Shown: piece after piece, positions 1 through 5,920 of the stretch
Numbering within the stretch: position 1 is the stretch's first letter
How the letters are laid out: every line of letters starts with the position of its first letter
Source of the DNA: Anaerolineales bacterium
Lineage (GTDB): Bacteria; Chloroflexota; Anaerolineae; Epilineales; JAANWY01
Direction: 5' to 3'
DNA length: 13,187 nt
Assembly (NCBI GenBank): GCA_018263655.1
Contig: JAANWY010000173.1
Span: 1 to 13,187, forward strand
The notes under the pieces: generated by a model
Database searches by the model: none
What the model was told of the DNA's origin: nothing
The model's input: only the letters and a program-made list of their open reading frames with translations
Program-made: the position numbers and the translations under genes

Positions 1-838
1 TCTCATGCCTTAGGGAATTCGCCTGACAACGGGAAGTTGTTTCTAAACCCTTTGCTGACCAGGCCAGCCACGAGCCATCGTAGTTACGCACTCGCGGATA
101 GCCCAGGTAGCGCAATGTGAAGTAGGTGTGGGAGGATCGGGCGCCTGACCGGCAGTAGACGACGATTTCCCTGTCGGGTGTGATGCCCCGAGAGGCGAGT
201 TCGGTCCGGAGTTCGGCCGGTGGACGGATTGGGGAGCTGTTGCCGGCCGGTACAGACATCATCCAGTCCCAGTTGACGGCGCCTGGCACGTGGCCGGCGC
301 GGTACTCGTTTGGCGTCCGCGTATCCACCACGACGATGTCGGGATCGTTCAGGTGAGCCACCAGCCAATCGTGTGTCGCTACACGGTCGTCGATAGGTGT
401 TGCGTGATAGATTGTGCGGGCCGTGGTTGCTGACGAGTTGTTGGTCAACGGTCGTCCCTCGACTTGCCAGGCGTCGAACCCACCGTCGAGGACGTGCACG
501 GATTTGTGGCCGTAACGTTCGAGTGCCCACAGCGCACGGGCTGCCGGCAGGCCCCACATCCCATCGTAGAGCACGATGGTGTCGGTCTCGCGGAGCCCCA
601 ACTGTCCCAGGCGATTTTCGAACGCCGGTTGGTCAATCAGCATCTCTGGTACCCCATCGCGGACCGTCGCCAGGGCCGGCAGGGGCAGGTTGAGCGCGTT
701 TGGCAGGTGACTGTCTGTGTAGATGTTGGGCGATCGCACATCGACGAGTTTCACATCTGGTTGGCTGCTGTGCGTTGCCAACCAGTCGGCGGAAACGAGC
801 AATCTCGATTGGGGTGTCGTTTTCACCGTTAGAACCAT
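1..838 (-). CDS. Two-domain rhodanese (thiosulfate/3-mercaptopyruvate sulfurtransferase), 3' end outside window
   Basis: The frame is open from the ATG at 838 to the window edge (279 codons, no stop). It transfers sulfane sulfur from thiosulfate or mercaptopyruvate to an acceptor such as cyanide or a thiol, in the cytoplasm; no signal peptide is seen. The N-terminal rhodanese domain (about residues 10-150) contains VLDGGFDAW and lacks a catalytic Cys, as is usual for this family. The C-terminal domain (about 165-257) has the active loop CRSGARSSHT with Cys229, followed by NYDGSW (254-257). CRxGxRSSHT resembles actinobacterial CysA-type thiosulfate sulfurtransferases; the substrate cannot be fixed from this loop. 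A GGAGG Shine-Dalgarno (plus-strand 848-852) lies 9 nt before the ATG and fixes the start. Oddity: after DGSW the usual short conserved tail is not recognisable, so a late frameshift or an unusual C-terminus is possible. Confidence 0.88.
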   Translation of the reverse strand, partial: MVLTVKTTPQSRLLVSADWLATHSSQPDVKLVDVRSPNIYTDSHLPNALNLPLPALATVRDGVPEMLIDQPAFENRLGQLGLRETDTIVLYDGMWGLPAARALWALERYGHKSVHVLDGGFDAWQVEGRPLTNNSSATTARTIYHATPIDDRVATHDWLVAHLNDPDIVVVDTRTPNEYRAGHVPGAVNWDWMMSVPAGNSSPIRPPAELRTELASRGITPDREIVVYCRSGARSSHTYFTLRYLGYPRVRNYDGSWLAWSAKGLETTSRCQANSLRHE

Positions 839-889
839 AGGCTAAGACCTCCAGGTACGTTTTGTGAGTAGATGATACCTTTGGTGTCT

Positions 890-978
890 TCTCAATATAT
901 GGGGGGACATGTAGGACGATTTGGTAAATCGTCGGGTCGAAATACCATTTCGACCTACATAGCCCCGAAATATTGAGA
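890..978. repeat. Nested palindromic (clover-leaf) repeat element in the rhodanese 5' region
   Basis: Three levels of inverted repeats are visible. The outer arms are TCTCAATAT (890-898) and ATATTGAGA (970-978). The middle arms are ATGTAG (909-914) and CTACAT (955-960). Inside are two side-by-side perfect hairpins: ACGATTT-GGT-AAATCGT (916-932) and GTCGAAAT-ACC-ATTTCGAC (936-954). The two 3-nt loops are complementary to each other. The whole is flanked by imperfect direct repeats starting AGATGATAC (870-889 and 976-999), which could be a target duplication. It sits in the leader or promoter region of the rhodanese gene. A dispersed non-autonomous repeat is the likely explanation; a regulatory role is possible but not shown. 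Confidence 0.75.
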
Positions 979-1025
979 TGATACTACCTTTGCTTGTCTG
1001 CAAGAAACGTGATTTTACTTACGAA

Positions 1026-1058
1026 GACAAAAACTCATCGCTGACCGGCGATGAGTTT
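1026..1058 (-). terminator. Rho-independent terminator, minus strand
   Basis: AAACTCATCGC (1031-1041) and GCGATGAGTTT (1048-1058) form an 11-bp perfect stem with a 6-nt loop. On the minus strand the 3' arm runs into a T-run of five (1033-1029) followed by GTCTT. On the plus strand no T-run follows, so it acts for minus-strand transcripts: the candidate ncRNA and any read-through from the membrane-protein gene. Confidence 0.6.
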
Positions 1059-1455
1059 CAGTAGATCCGATTCCTCGCATAAGCCGCTTCTGGCCGCCGG
1101 GTCGTCATCCTGTGGGGCAAGCTACGCCTGTCGGGGATCGATGAGGAACTGACGTTAGAGCGCCACAGTCACTGAATGATCAGTGCGTTGTTGGGGAGGA
1201 TCGTTGGGCTACTAGAATAAGTGATGGAGTTGGCTTACGCCTCGATGTGGCTTGGAACGGGGGCGCGCCGCGGTCCCCAGATAGGCGAAGGGCGCCTTGT
1301 TCTCACCGACCAAAACCCATCGCTGAGCACAGGCAAACCGCGGGAACAATGGGGGCCGTTCTGCCCCGACGCTGGCATCGCTGCTAGCGACCGAAGCCGG
1401 CTATCTCACTGTCCCCGCTAGGGACAGACGCATCGAATGAGCGTAAGCATTACAA
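1026..1455 (-). ncRNA. Candidate unknown non-coding RNA between a consensus promoter and a terminator
   Basis: On the minus strand a near-perfect sigma70 promoter (1462-1489) points into about 430 nt that contain no credible protein gene, and the stretch ends in a terminator-like hairpin (1026-1058). The predicted transcript is structured. Near its 5' end CTGTCCC/GGGACAG forms a 7-bp stem (1409-1427). Next to it is a C(UUCG)G tetraloop hairpin (1388-1399). A third hairpin pairs CACTGA with TCAGTG (1170-1185). I looked for hallmarks of tmRNA (tRNA-like ends), RNase P RNA (conserved GAGGAAAGUCC-like core) and SRP RNA (GGAAGG..GCAG core) and found none. 6S RNA is not excluded. An untranslated read-through region of the upstream membrane-protein gene is the alternative. 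Confidence 0.35.
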
Positions 1456-1461
1456 AGAAAG

Positions 1462-1489
1462 ATTATAGCGAGTTTGTCAATTTTGTCAA
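1462..1489 (-). promoter_or_regulatory. Consensus sigma70-type promoter, minus strand
   Basis: On the minus strand TTGACA (plus 1484-1489), a 16-nt spacer and TATAAT (plus 1462-1467) match the bacterial consensus at all twelve positions. It begins 14 nt after the stop of the membrane-protein gene and fires away from it, towards lower coordinates. No coding sequence lies within 600 nt downstream on this strand, so the likely product is the candidate ncRNA, or a long leader reaching the rhodanese gene if the terminator is leaky. Confidence 0.6.
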
Positions 1490-1502
1490 ATCTGCGGCGC
1501 CG

Positions 1503-2654
1503 CTAGAGGCCGAAGGACGTCAGATTCTGTATAAGGGTGGATTTCAGGAGATTGCCCAGCAGGACCTCGCCGGCCACCGCCACGAGAAAGGCAAGCGTCG
1601 GGATGATGAGCGTGCTGAACAGCTGGCCGACGGTACTCAGAGGTAGGACGTTCGGCGAGTCGCGGATGATGTCATGGGTTTCCTTGAGGCGCATCAGCTC
1701 CTGGTATTCTGCCTCAGAGAGCTCGCGCACTCGCGCCGATAGCGCATCCAGCCGGCGCTGCAGCGGTGCCATTTCGCGCTCTTTTTCCGCGTGCACGATT
1801 TCTTTGATTGCCCAGCGCGGGACCAGCACGCCGAATCCGGTGGCAAGATAGGCGACGGCTAGGAGGATCGATGTGATCTGGCGCGTCAGAGTTGACTCGT
1901 TGGTCGGGAGCAGGAACAAGAATCCGATGATGAAGACGGTCGCTATCAGGCAGATCCACAAGCCAAGTTGATTCGATCCTCGAATTGACCGCTGAATCGC
2001 AACGGAATCGATGGGGCTGAGACGATAGAGTTCGTAGTCGTAGCCGGCGAGGATTCGGGACTCCAGGCCGAGCATGAAGATCGTGTAGCTGATTTCGCCG
2101 ACCTGGTAGAGTAGCATCGTGCCCAGGACGACGGTGCCGGCCGGGATCGATAGATTTGCCCGGCCACGTTGAAGGAGATACACCACGCCGAGGATTGTGA
2201 GCGCAAAGAGGGTGGAAATGGAGATCGTCGTGCGCACGTCGTACCAGCGCTTGTCCCAGGCAGTGAGGCGCCGCAGGCCAGCTTCCTCGGCCATGACGTG
2301 GTGGAGGGAGAGGAATCTATCGAGCGCATTCTGGGTTGGTCGATAGATGATGATGCCCAGGAGGCTAAAGACGATGGCGATGACGACCCAGGTCCGCAGC
2401 GGCGCAGTTGCCCATTGGCCGGCAAGGGCAGTGACGAGGAGGGGAAGCGTCAAGAAGATGATGCCGAAAAGGGTCACGCTGAGGAGACGCCCTTGCCAAC
2501 TCAGCGGGTCGATGCCCAGCCGGCGTAGTACGTTGAACGTCGTGTACCAGGCCCAAATGTAATTCTCCATGGCCCTGTGACGTTCAACGTACTGATCGGC
2601 GAGGGCGACGAGTTCTTCTCCGCGCGTTTCTGGGGGGCGACGAGTCGGTTTCAT
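1503..2654 (-). CDS. Multi-pass membrane protein of unknown function
   Basis: I do not recognise the family. The 383-residue protein has a charged N-terminus (about 1-55), then about seven hydrophobic segments near residues 58-80, 88-106, 146-164, 172-197, 233-251, 264-284 and 347-370. A charged, coiled-coil-like stretch (about 288-330, rich in Glu, Arg and Lys) lies before the last membrane segment. No catalytic motif, ATP-binding motif or signal peptide is visible. The ATG at 2654 lacks a clear Shine-Dalgarno; a small hairpin (AGCTG/CAGCT) lies just before it, so the start is not certain. It follows the HTH regulator gene on the same strand, about 112 nt away with a cyclophilin remnant in between, so co-transcription from the promoter at 3489-3517 is plausible. 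Confidence 0.8.
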   Translation of the reverse strand: MKPTRRPPETRGEELVALADQYVERHRAMENYIWAWYTTFNVLRRLGIDPLSWQGRLLSVTLFGIIFLTLPLLVTALAGQWATAPLRTWVVIAIVFSLLGIIIYRPTQNALDRFLSLHHVMAEEAGLRRLTAWDKRWYDVRTTISISTLFALTILGVVYLLQRGRANLSIPAGTVVLGTMLLYQVGEISYTIFMLGLESRILAGYDYELYRLSPIDSVAIQRSIRGSNQLGLWICLIATVFIIGFLFLLPTNESTLTRQITSILLAVAYLATGFGVLVPRWAIKEIVHAEKEREMAPLQRRLDALSARVRELSEAEYQELMRLKETHDIIRDSPNVLPLSTVGQLFSTLIIPTLAFLVAVAGEVLLGNLLKSTLIQNLTSFGL

Positions 2655-2674
2655 GTCGGTAGAGCTGTGTTCAG

Positions 2675-2770
2675 CTACGCCTCCGTAATCGTCACGGTGT
2701 CCATCATGTTGCCTTGCCCAATCTCATTGACGGCGTCCATGCCGTCGATAACCTTGCCGATCTCTGTCAG
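2675..2770 (-). pseudogene. C-terminal remnant of a cyclophilin-type peptidyl-prolyl isomerase
   Basis: Read on the minus strand from 2770 to the TAG at 2677-2675, this short frame gives about 31 residues including GKVIDGMDAVNEIGQG and ending MMDTVTITEA. This matches the closing segment of bacterial cyclophilins, where FGKVIDGMDVV... and a final beta-strand are typical. Nothing cyclophilin-like lies upstream; that space is the 3' end of the HTH gene, in a different frame. It therefore looks like the tail of a gene whose body was lost by deletion or recombination. The identification rests on motif memory of a short piece, so it is moderately secure. Confidence 0.6.
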
Positions 2771-3441
2771 GATGGATTCGCTTGTTCCGGACTTGCAAAC
2801 CCTCGGGCTTCCTCATAGGCGGCGATCAGGCCGATCAGGATTGCGTTCATGAAGCGATCAATCCGGTGGTGTATGCGCGCGCTTTCCTGTCCCTCTGCCA
2901 ATTTGGCCGTGGCCGGCATCTGCGATGCTGTCTGGGCGAAGTTGGTGCGGAAGTAGAGAAATGCCTCAACCGCGTCCAGGAGTTCGATCTGGGCGGCGTA
3001 CGACTCGTGTCCGTAGTCGTATCCGATCTCACGCCCCTCAGTGAGGAAGCGCTCATCCTCTTCGTGGCGTGTCAGATACTGCATCAGCAGACCGAGGAGC
3101 CGTTGACCGAGTTCACGCATCCGCCCGACAACCTCGGCTTCGGCAAAGGGCTCATGCCACTGCCGGCGCATCATGGCCTCGATGGCGATGCCTTGTTGCT
3201 CGAGCGCTTCGGCCGTTGTGAGCGCTGCAGACTCGGATTGGGTTGACTCGCTGTCAGCTTGTTCTCTGCTCGCCAGGTAGCGGTCAAGGGCGGCGCGTCG
3301 AAACCGTCGATGCCCACCGGGGGTGCGTGTGCAGTGGATCGTGCCGGCATCTGCCCAGCGGCGAAGCGTTGAAGGGTGTACGCCGACGAGCTCACTGGCC
3401 TCGCTCAGGGATAGCCATTCGGTTTGGTCGATGTCGGTCAT
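2767..3441 (-). CDS. MerR/excisionase-type HTH regulator with helical C-terminal domain
   Basis: The 224-residue protein opens with a winged helix-turn-helix (about 9-57): WLSLSEASELVGVHPSTLRR, then a turn and PGGHRRFRR, which is the DNA-contacting wing typical of MerR, BldC and excisionase domains. A polar linker rich in Gln, Ser and Glu (58-80) leads to an all-helical C-terminal part (about 85-215) with GREIGYDYGHESY and FLYFRTNF. Its pattern recalls the N-terminal sensory domain of RsbR-like stressosome proteins; that resemblance is inference. It is probably a transcription regulator of its own locus, perhaps of the following membrane-protein gene. The ATG at 3441 has GAGGTGG a few nt upstream, and a strong promoter lies at 3489-3517. 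Confidence 0.85.
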   Translation of the reverse strand: MTDIDQTEWLSLSEASELVGVHPSTLRRWADAGTIHCTRTPGGHRRFRRAALDRYLASREQADSESTQSESAALTTAEALEQQGIAIEAMMRRQWHEPFAEAEVVGRMRELGQRLLGLLMQYLTRHEEDERFLTEGREIGYDYGHESYAAQIELLDAVEAFLYFRTNFAQTASQMPATAKLAEGQESARIHHRIDRFMNAILIGLIAAYEEARGFASPEQANPS

Positions 3442-3488
3442 CCCCCACCTCGATTCTATGGCGAAAGTTGTGTAATTCTATCGAATCT

Positions 3489-3517
3489 ATTATACAGGGC
3501 GGCGAAAAATTGGTCAA
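3489..3517 (-). promoter_or_regulatory. Promoter of the HTH regulator gene
   Basis: On the minus strand TTGACC (plus 3512-3517), a 17-nt spacer and TATAAT (plus 3489-3494) give eleven of twelve consensus positions. The -10 lies about 48 nt before the ATG at 3441, leaving a short leader with the Shine-Dalgarno. Confidence 0.75.
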
Positions 3518-3910
3518 GACCGCGAAGAGCTTTACATATTCGTGAGTATTTCGTGACAGGGGGGGGCTATACTAGTATCCGTAAGCTGGGCGGCATTAAC
3601 CAGTAACCAGGCCCGGTAGGCGGCAAATGGTCTATGCAACGCACATTGTGTGCTTGATCACAAGCTTACTGCCGGGGGGGATTTTCTGGCCTGGACTCCT
3701 GCCCAATGCCCGCCGGCTTACGCGGGCGCGAGTCGGTGTCTCACTGGCTCGCGCCTTTGCTGTTTCTACACTGCCTCGGCCACTACGGCTTGACATAATG
3801 CGCCATTGTCGGTCGCTGGAGGCTGCCTGAAGCCGTCTGATCGAGGCTAAATGGGACAGTGCTCACCTCTCACTCTCACCCAAACTCTTTTCTGAATGTA
3901 AAGTCACTAC
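3518..3910. other. Gene-free spacer with small inverted repeats
   Basis: I see no credible gene in this stretch. It contains a 10-bp palindrome ATACTAGTAT (3569-3578), which could be an operator facing the HTH gene promoter. Two adjacent hairpins follow: GCCCGC/GCGGGC at about 3707-3726 and GGCGCGAG/CTCGCGCC at about 3724-3754. The frame from 3627 to 3830 has no recognisable domain, and its codon choice is governed by these hairpins. AGTCACTACCTTGACAATGT (3902-3921) begins a repeat that returns inverted at 5771-5790. Confidence 0.45.
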
Positions 3911-4094
3911 CTTGACAATGTCACATTACCGCCCCACGTTGGGCGAAGGTCTCCTGTCTGCGTGCGACGCACAGGCAGGCCCGACCGAGCCCGTTTCGCC
4001 CCTTCGACAAGCTCAGGACGCCGCTCGGTCAGGAGACCTTCGGCGATCAAAGGTCGGGAGACCGAACACAGCCGCGAAATGTGACATTGTCAAG
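3911..4094. repeat. 184-bp MITE-like folded element with 17-bp perfect terminal inverted repeats
   Basis: CTTGACAATGTCACATT (3911-3927) is exactly inverted at 4078-4094. Nested inside are a 13-bp perfect inverted repeat (3944-3956 / 4030-4042, CGAAGGTCTCCTG), an 8-bp pair GACCGAGC/GCTCGGTC (3983-3990 / 4023-4030), and a small hairpin TGCGT-GCG-ACGCA near 3958-3970. The apex holds a copy of the dispersed CTTCGACAAGCTCAGGACG sequence (4002-4020) that also occurs in copA. No protein is encoded. The design fits a non-autonomous miniature element or a strongly folded RNA. Confidence 0.7.
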
Positions 4095-4101
4095 CTACTT
4101 A

Positions 4102-4156
4102 GGCTACTGCCCGGCTACTGCCCGGCTACTGCCCGGCTACTGCCCGGCTACTGCCC
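4102..4156 (+). repeat. Five perfect tandem copies of an 11-bp unit (GGCTACTGCCC)
   Basis: The unit GGCTACTGCCC occurs five times head to tail without a mismatch (4102-4112, 4113-4123, 4124-4134, 4135-4145, 4146-4156). Perfect copies suggest recent expansion by slippage. A variant in inverted orientation lies at 5559-5588, and a single degenerate unit in direct orientation near 8034. There are no spacers, so it is not a CRISPR. Confidence 0.9.
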
Positions 4157-4208
4157 TCGCAGTTGAGGCCTCTTCTTGTGTAGGCACGAGGTGCCTGAGT
4201 TGTCACAA
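4143..4208 (+). repeat. Dispersed repeat, copy A (CTCGCAGTTGAG ... AGGCACGAGGTGCCT)
   Basis: This stretch continues from the last 11-mer unit through CTCGCAGTTGAG, CTTGTGTAGGCACG and a small hairpin AGGCAC-GAG-GTGCCT to TGAGTTG. The same order of blocks, nearly identical, occurs at 8031-8135. There a 42-bp perfect palindrome lies between CGCAGTTGAG and CTTGTGCAGG. Copy A therefore looks like the empty version of that site. Confidence 0.7.
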
Positions 4209-4247
4209 TGTAAATTGGATTATGCCTCGCCGGATTTGTAGGGTTGA

Positions 4248-4706
4248 TTACTCTAATTTCAACTGCACATGCCCCACGCGGATGATGTCCCCCCGCGCGA
4301 TAATGGTCGGCGCCTCTACCGATGTGTCGTTAAGGTAAGTGCCATTCGTGCTTCCCAGATCCTCCAGCCACCAGTGGCCGTCGCGTGTGGAGATCAGGGC
4401 GTGTTCGCCTGATGCACTGGGGTCTGGTATGACAATCGTATTGGCCATGTCGCGGCCTAGCGACGTCACTGGACGCAGCCGGAATCCATCACCGGCCCGC
4501 AGCGCTGACTCGCCGGCATCAACGACGGTGAGCCGGCGTTGCTCAGTGCTGGATGCGGCTGCTGCCGGCGTCGCCACACCGGCGCTGGTGCGCACGGCGC
4601 TGGCGCGCAGTTCTCGCCACGCGACAGCGGCCACTGCCAGCAAGAACAGGTACAAGCCGATGATGAGTACCAGGCGTAGGACGAGAACCTGTATCTCTAG
4701 GCTCAT
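4248..4706 (-). CDS. Membrane-anchored FHA domain protein (FhaB-like)
   Basis: The 152-residue protein has one N-terminal membrane helix (about 7-30), an Ala/Thr-rich linker (31-58) and a C-terminal FHA domain (about 60-151). The FHA signature residues are present: Gly84-Arg85 in LGRD, Ser99 with His102, and GSTNGT (118-123). FHA domains bind phosphothreonine peptides, so this protein should recruit kinase substrates at the inner face of the membrane. The ATG at 4706 overlaps the stop of the upstream FHA gene in an ATGA, which implies translational coupling and fixes the start. In actinobacteria and many Chloroflexota such a pair sits beside Ser/Thr kinase, phosphatase and cell-wall genes. 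Here those are absent, and repeats follow directly. Confidence 0.88.
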   Translation of the reverse strand: MSLEIQVLVLRLVLIIGLYLFLLAVAAVAWRELRASAVRTSAGVATPAAAASSTEQRRLTVVDAGESALRAGDGFRLRPVTSLGRDMANTIVIPDPSASGEHALISTRDGHWWLEDLGSTNGTYLNDTSVEAPTIIARGDIIRVGHVQLKLE

Positions 4707-5485
4707 TGTCTGTTGTCTTCGCGCTCCTCGTTGGGCTCGTCGGAGGGCTTCGTCTGTACTTCTGCTGTCACTTCGCCGAAGACGACGGTGTCGCCGGCGC
4801 GAAGCACGCACTCGTCGATGTCGTGGCCGTTCACCTGGGTGCCGTAGGTGCTGTTGAGGTCGCGCACCAGCCACCGGCCGTGGCGGAACACAATTTGGGC
4901 ATGCCGGCGCGAAACGCCGGCCGCTTGGATGATCACCTCATTGTCCAGGCTGCGCCCGACGTTCACGGGCGGTTGCTCCAGGGGAATGATACGTTTCCCG
5001 ATGGCGAACTGTAGCTGCTCTGCCAAATCCTCGTGTCCGGCTCGGGTTGCTGCTCGGATCTCCTCCGTGCGCATGGCCTGTGTGACGTCGAGGTTATGGA
5101 TCGAGGCCGATGGACCGCCGGCCAACTCCGCACTGACCGTCAGCCGGCCACGCCGGACACTGGTCTCTGGCGTGAGGATGACGTGGGGCCGTCCGATGAA
5201 GTGAAACCCCTGCCGCTCTGCTTCGTCGGACAGATACGAGGCCAGCTCTTCCTCTAGCGGTTCTTTGAAGGAGACGAATTCCTGGAAGGTTTCCGGGTGG
5301 AGTCCGACACGGTAGACGTTCGGCACAAAGAGCTTTCCGGCGCTGATCGTTTGGTCATCTTCCATTGTGCGGCTGAGGCGCCGGGCGATTTCTACCGGTT
5401 CCAACCGGTGCCGGCCGAGCTTCTCGAAAGTACCCTCTACTAGCTTCTCTGCGAATTCCTCAAAGCGGGACAGCCCACTTGCCAT
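4703..5485 (-). CDS. DUF3662 + FHA domain protein (FhaA-like)
   Basis: The protein (260 residues from the ATG at 5485) has an N-terminal DUF3662 domain (about 1-112, RFEEFAEKLVEGTFEKL and FVPNVYRVGLHPETF), a helical linker, and a C-terminal FHA domain (about 165-243) with GRS (177-179), SRRH (192-195) and NSTYGT (211-216). FHA binds phosphothreonine. In mycobacteria FhaA links PknB-type kinase signalling to cell-wall synthesis; that role is carried over by homology only. Start choice: GGAGGAG lies directly against a possible ATG at 5497, too close to serve it, and 12 nt before the ATG at 5485, so 5485 is preferred. The stop overlaps the next ATG (ATGA). A TATAAT box lies at 5602-5607. Confidence 0.87.
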   Translation of the reverse strand: MASGLSRFEEFAEKLVEGTFEKLGRHRLEPVEIARRLSRTMEDDQTISAGKLFVPNVYRVGLHPETFQEFVSFKEPLEEELASYLSDEAERQGFHFIGRPHVILTPETSVRRGRLTVSAELAGGPSASIHNLDVTQAMRTEEIRAATRAGHEDLAEQLQFAIGKRIIPLEQPPVNVGRSLDNEVIIQAAGVSRRHAQIVFRHGRWLVRDLNSTYGTQVNGHDIDECVLRAGDTVVFGEVTAEVQTKPSDEPNEEREDNRQ

Positions 5486-5558
5486 GTTGATCAGCATCTC
5501 CTCCGCTTGCGCGGCGTATTGAGCAGCCTGTTCTGATGTGGCTACTCGGGCACTGCGA

Positions 5559-5588
5559 GGGCAGTGGCCGGGCAGTGGCCGGGCAGTG
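5559..5588 (-). repeat. Inverted 11-mer array upstream of the FHA pair
   Basis: Two full units GGGCAGTGGCC (5559-5569, 5570-5580) and a partial third occur here. On the minus strand they read GGCCACTGCCC, one base different from the unit at 4102-4156, and are followed by the same TCGCAGT. The two arrays thus face each other across the two FHA genes. This copy lies in the leader of the FHA transcript, between the promoter and the start codon. Confidence 0.8.
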
Positions 5589-5601
5589 AGCAGTCATTTT
5601 G

Positions 5602-5631
5602 ATTATAGCCGACGTCGTTCCTTCGGTGCAA
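5602..5631 (-). promoter_or_regulatory. Probable promoter of the FHA gene pair
   Basis: On the minus strand a perfect TATAAT (plus 5602-5607) is preceded by a weak -35, TTGCAC (plus 5626-5631), at 18 nt. It lies about 117 nt upstream of the ATG at 5485, so the 11-mer array is in the leader. Confidence 0.5.
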
Positions 5632-5636
5632 GTTCC

Positions 5637-5756
5637 GCGCCCTCTCCCCCCTAGCCCCCCTCTCCCAACCCTGGGAGAGGGGGGAACTCGGCTCCCCTCC
5701 CCTAGAATTGGGCGAGGGGGTGTCTGCTAACGCAGACCTTGGGGGTGGGGGCCGAC
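5637..5756. repeat. C/G-tract intergenic repeat with strong hairpins
   Basis: A 13-bp perfect stem (5655-5667 / 5672-5684, CCCCCCTCTCCCA) with a 4-nt ACCC loop is followed by a second C/G-rich half and a small hairpin GTCTGC-TAAC-GCAGAC (5722-5737). CTCTCCC/GGGAGAGGGG repeats of this sort are common between genes in GC-rich environmental genomes (general knowledge). No coding sequence lies here. It separates the divergent FHA and DUF3179 transcription units and could reduce crosstalk between them. Confidence 0.65.
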
Positions 5757-5770
5757 TCGCGGCTAATCTA

Positions 5771-5790
5771 ACATTGTCAAGGTAGTCACT
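5771..5790 (-). repeat. Inverted copy of the repeat at 3902-3921
   Basis: ACATTGTCAAGGTAGTCACT matches the reverse complement of 3902-3921 at 19 of 20 positions. With the copy at 3902 and the half copy at 4078-4094, it brackets the segment carrying the FHA pair. It lies about 130 nt upstream of the DUF3179 start. Between it and that gene I see no convincing promoter; TTGATG with TAGTTT at 18 nt (5828-5857) is weak. Confidence 0.75.
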
Positions 5791-5920
5791 AGCGATTAAG
5801 TAGAATATGGTGTAAGAGAGGGATGTGTTGATGCATCCTAATACAGATGTCTAGTTTGAAGATGAGTGTGGCATGTGGCCTCAATTGTCACGGGAGACTG
5901 AATGTGGAAGGATTGTCATA

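Noticed and set aside
1081..1167. A plus-strand peptide reading VVILWGKLRLSGIDEEL as a gene remnant
   Set aside because: It is only about 28 codons between stops, I cannot assign it to a family, and it lies in the candidate ncRNA on the other strand. Chance is sufficient.
1026..1455. tmRNA or RNase P RNA as identity of the candidate RNA
   Set aside because: The size would fit, but the tRNA-like ends of tmRNA and the conserved core of RNase P RNA are not visible on the minus strand.
1221..1646. Two small plus-strand frames (1221-1421 and 1437-1646) as genes
   Set aside because: Neither has a recognisable domain or a Shine-Dalgarno. The second overlaps the end of the membrane-protein gene and its first codons are the reverse of the minus-strand promoter.
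3627..3830. 67-codon plus-strand frame in the spacer
   Set aside because: No domain and no ribosome binding site; its composition follows two hairpins. Considered non-coding.
4102..4156. CRISPR array
   Set aside because: The repeats are 11 bp and directly adjacent with no spacers, and no cas gene lies nearby. It is a simple tandem repeat.
3912..4338. Plus-strand frames running through the folded element and the 11-mer array
   Set aside because: The peptides are repeats of the 11-mer (LPGYCPATAR-like) and of inverted repeats; they are by-products of repeated DNA.
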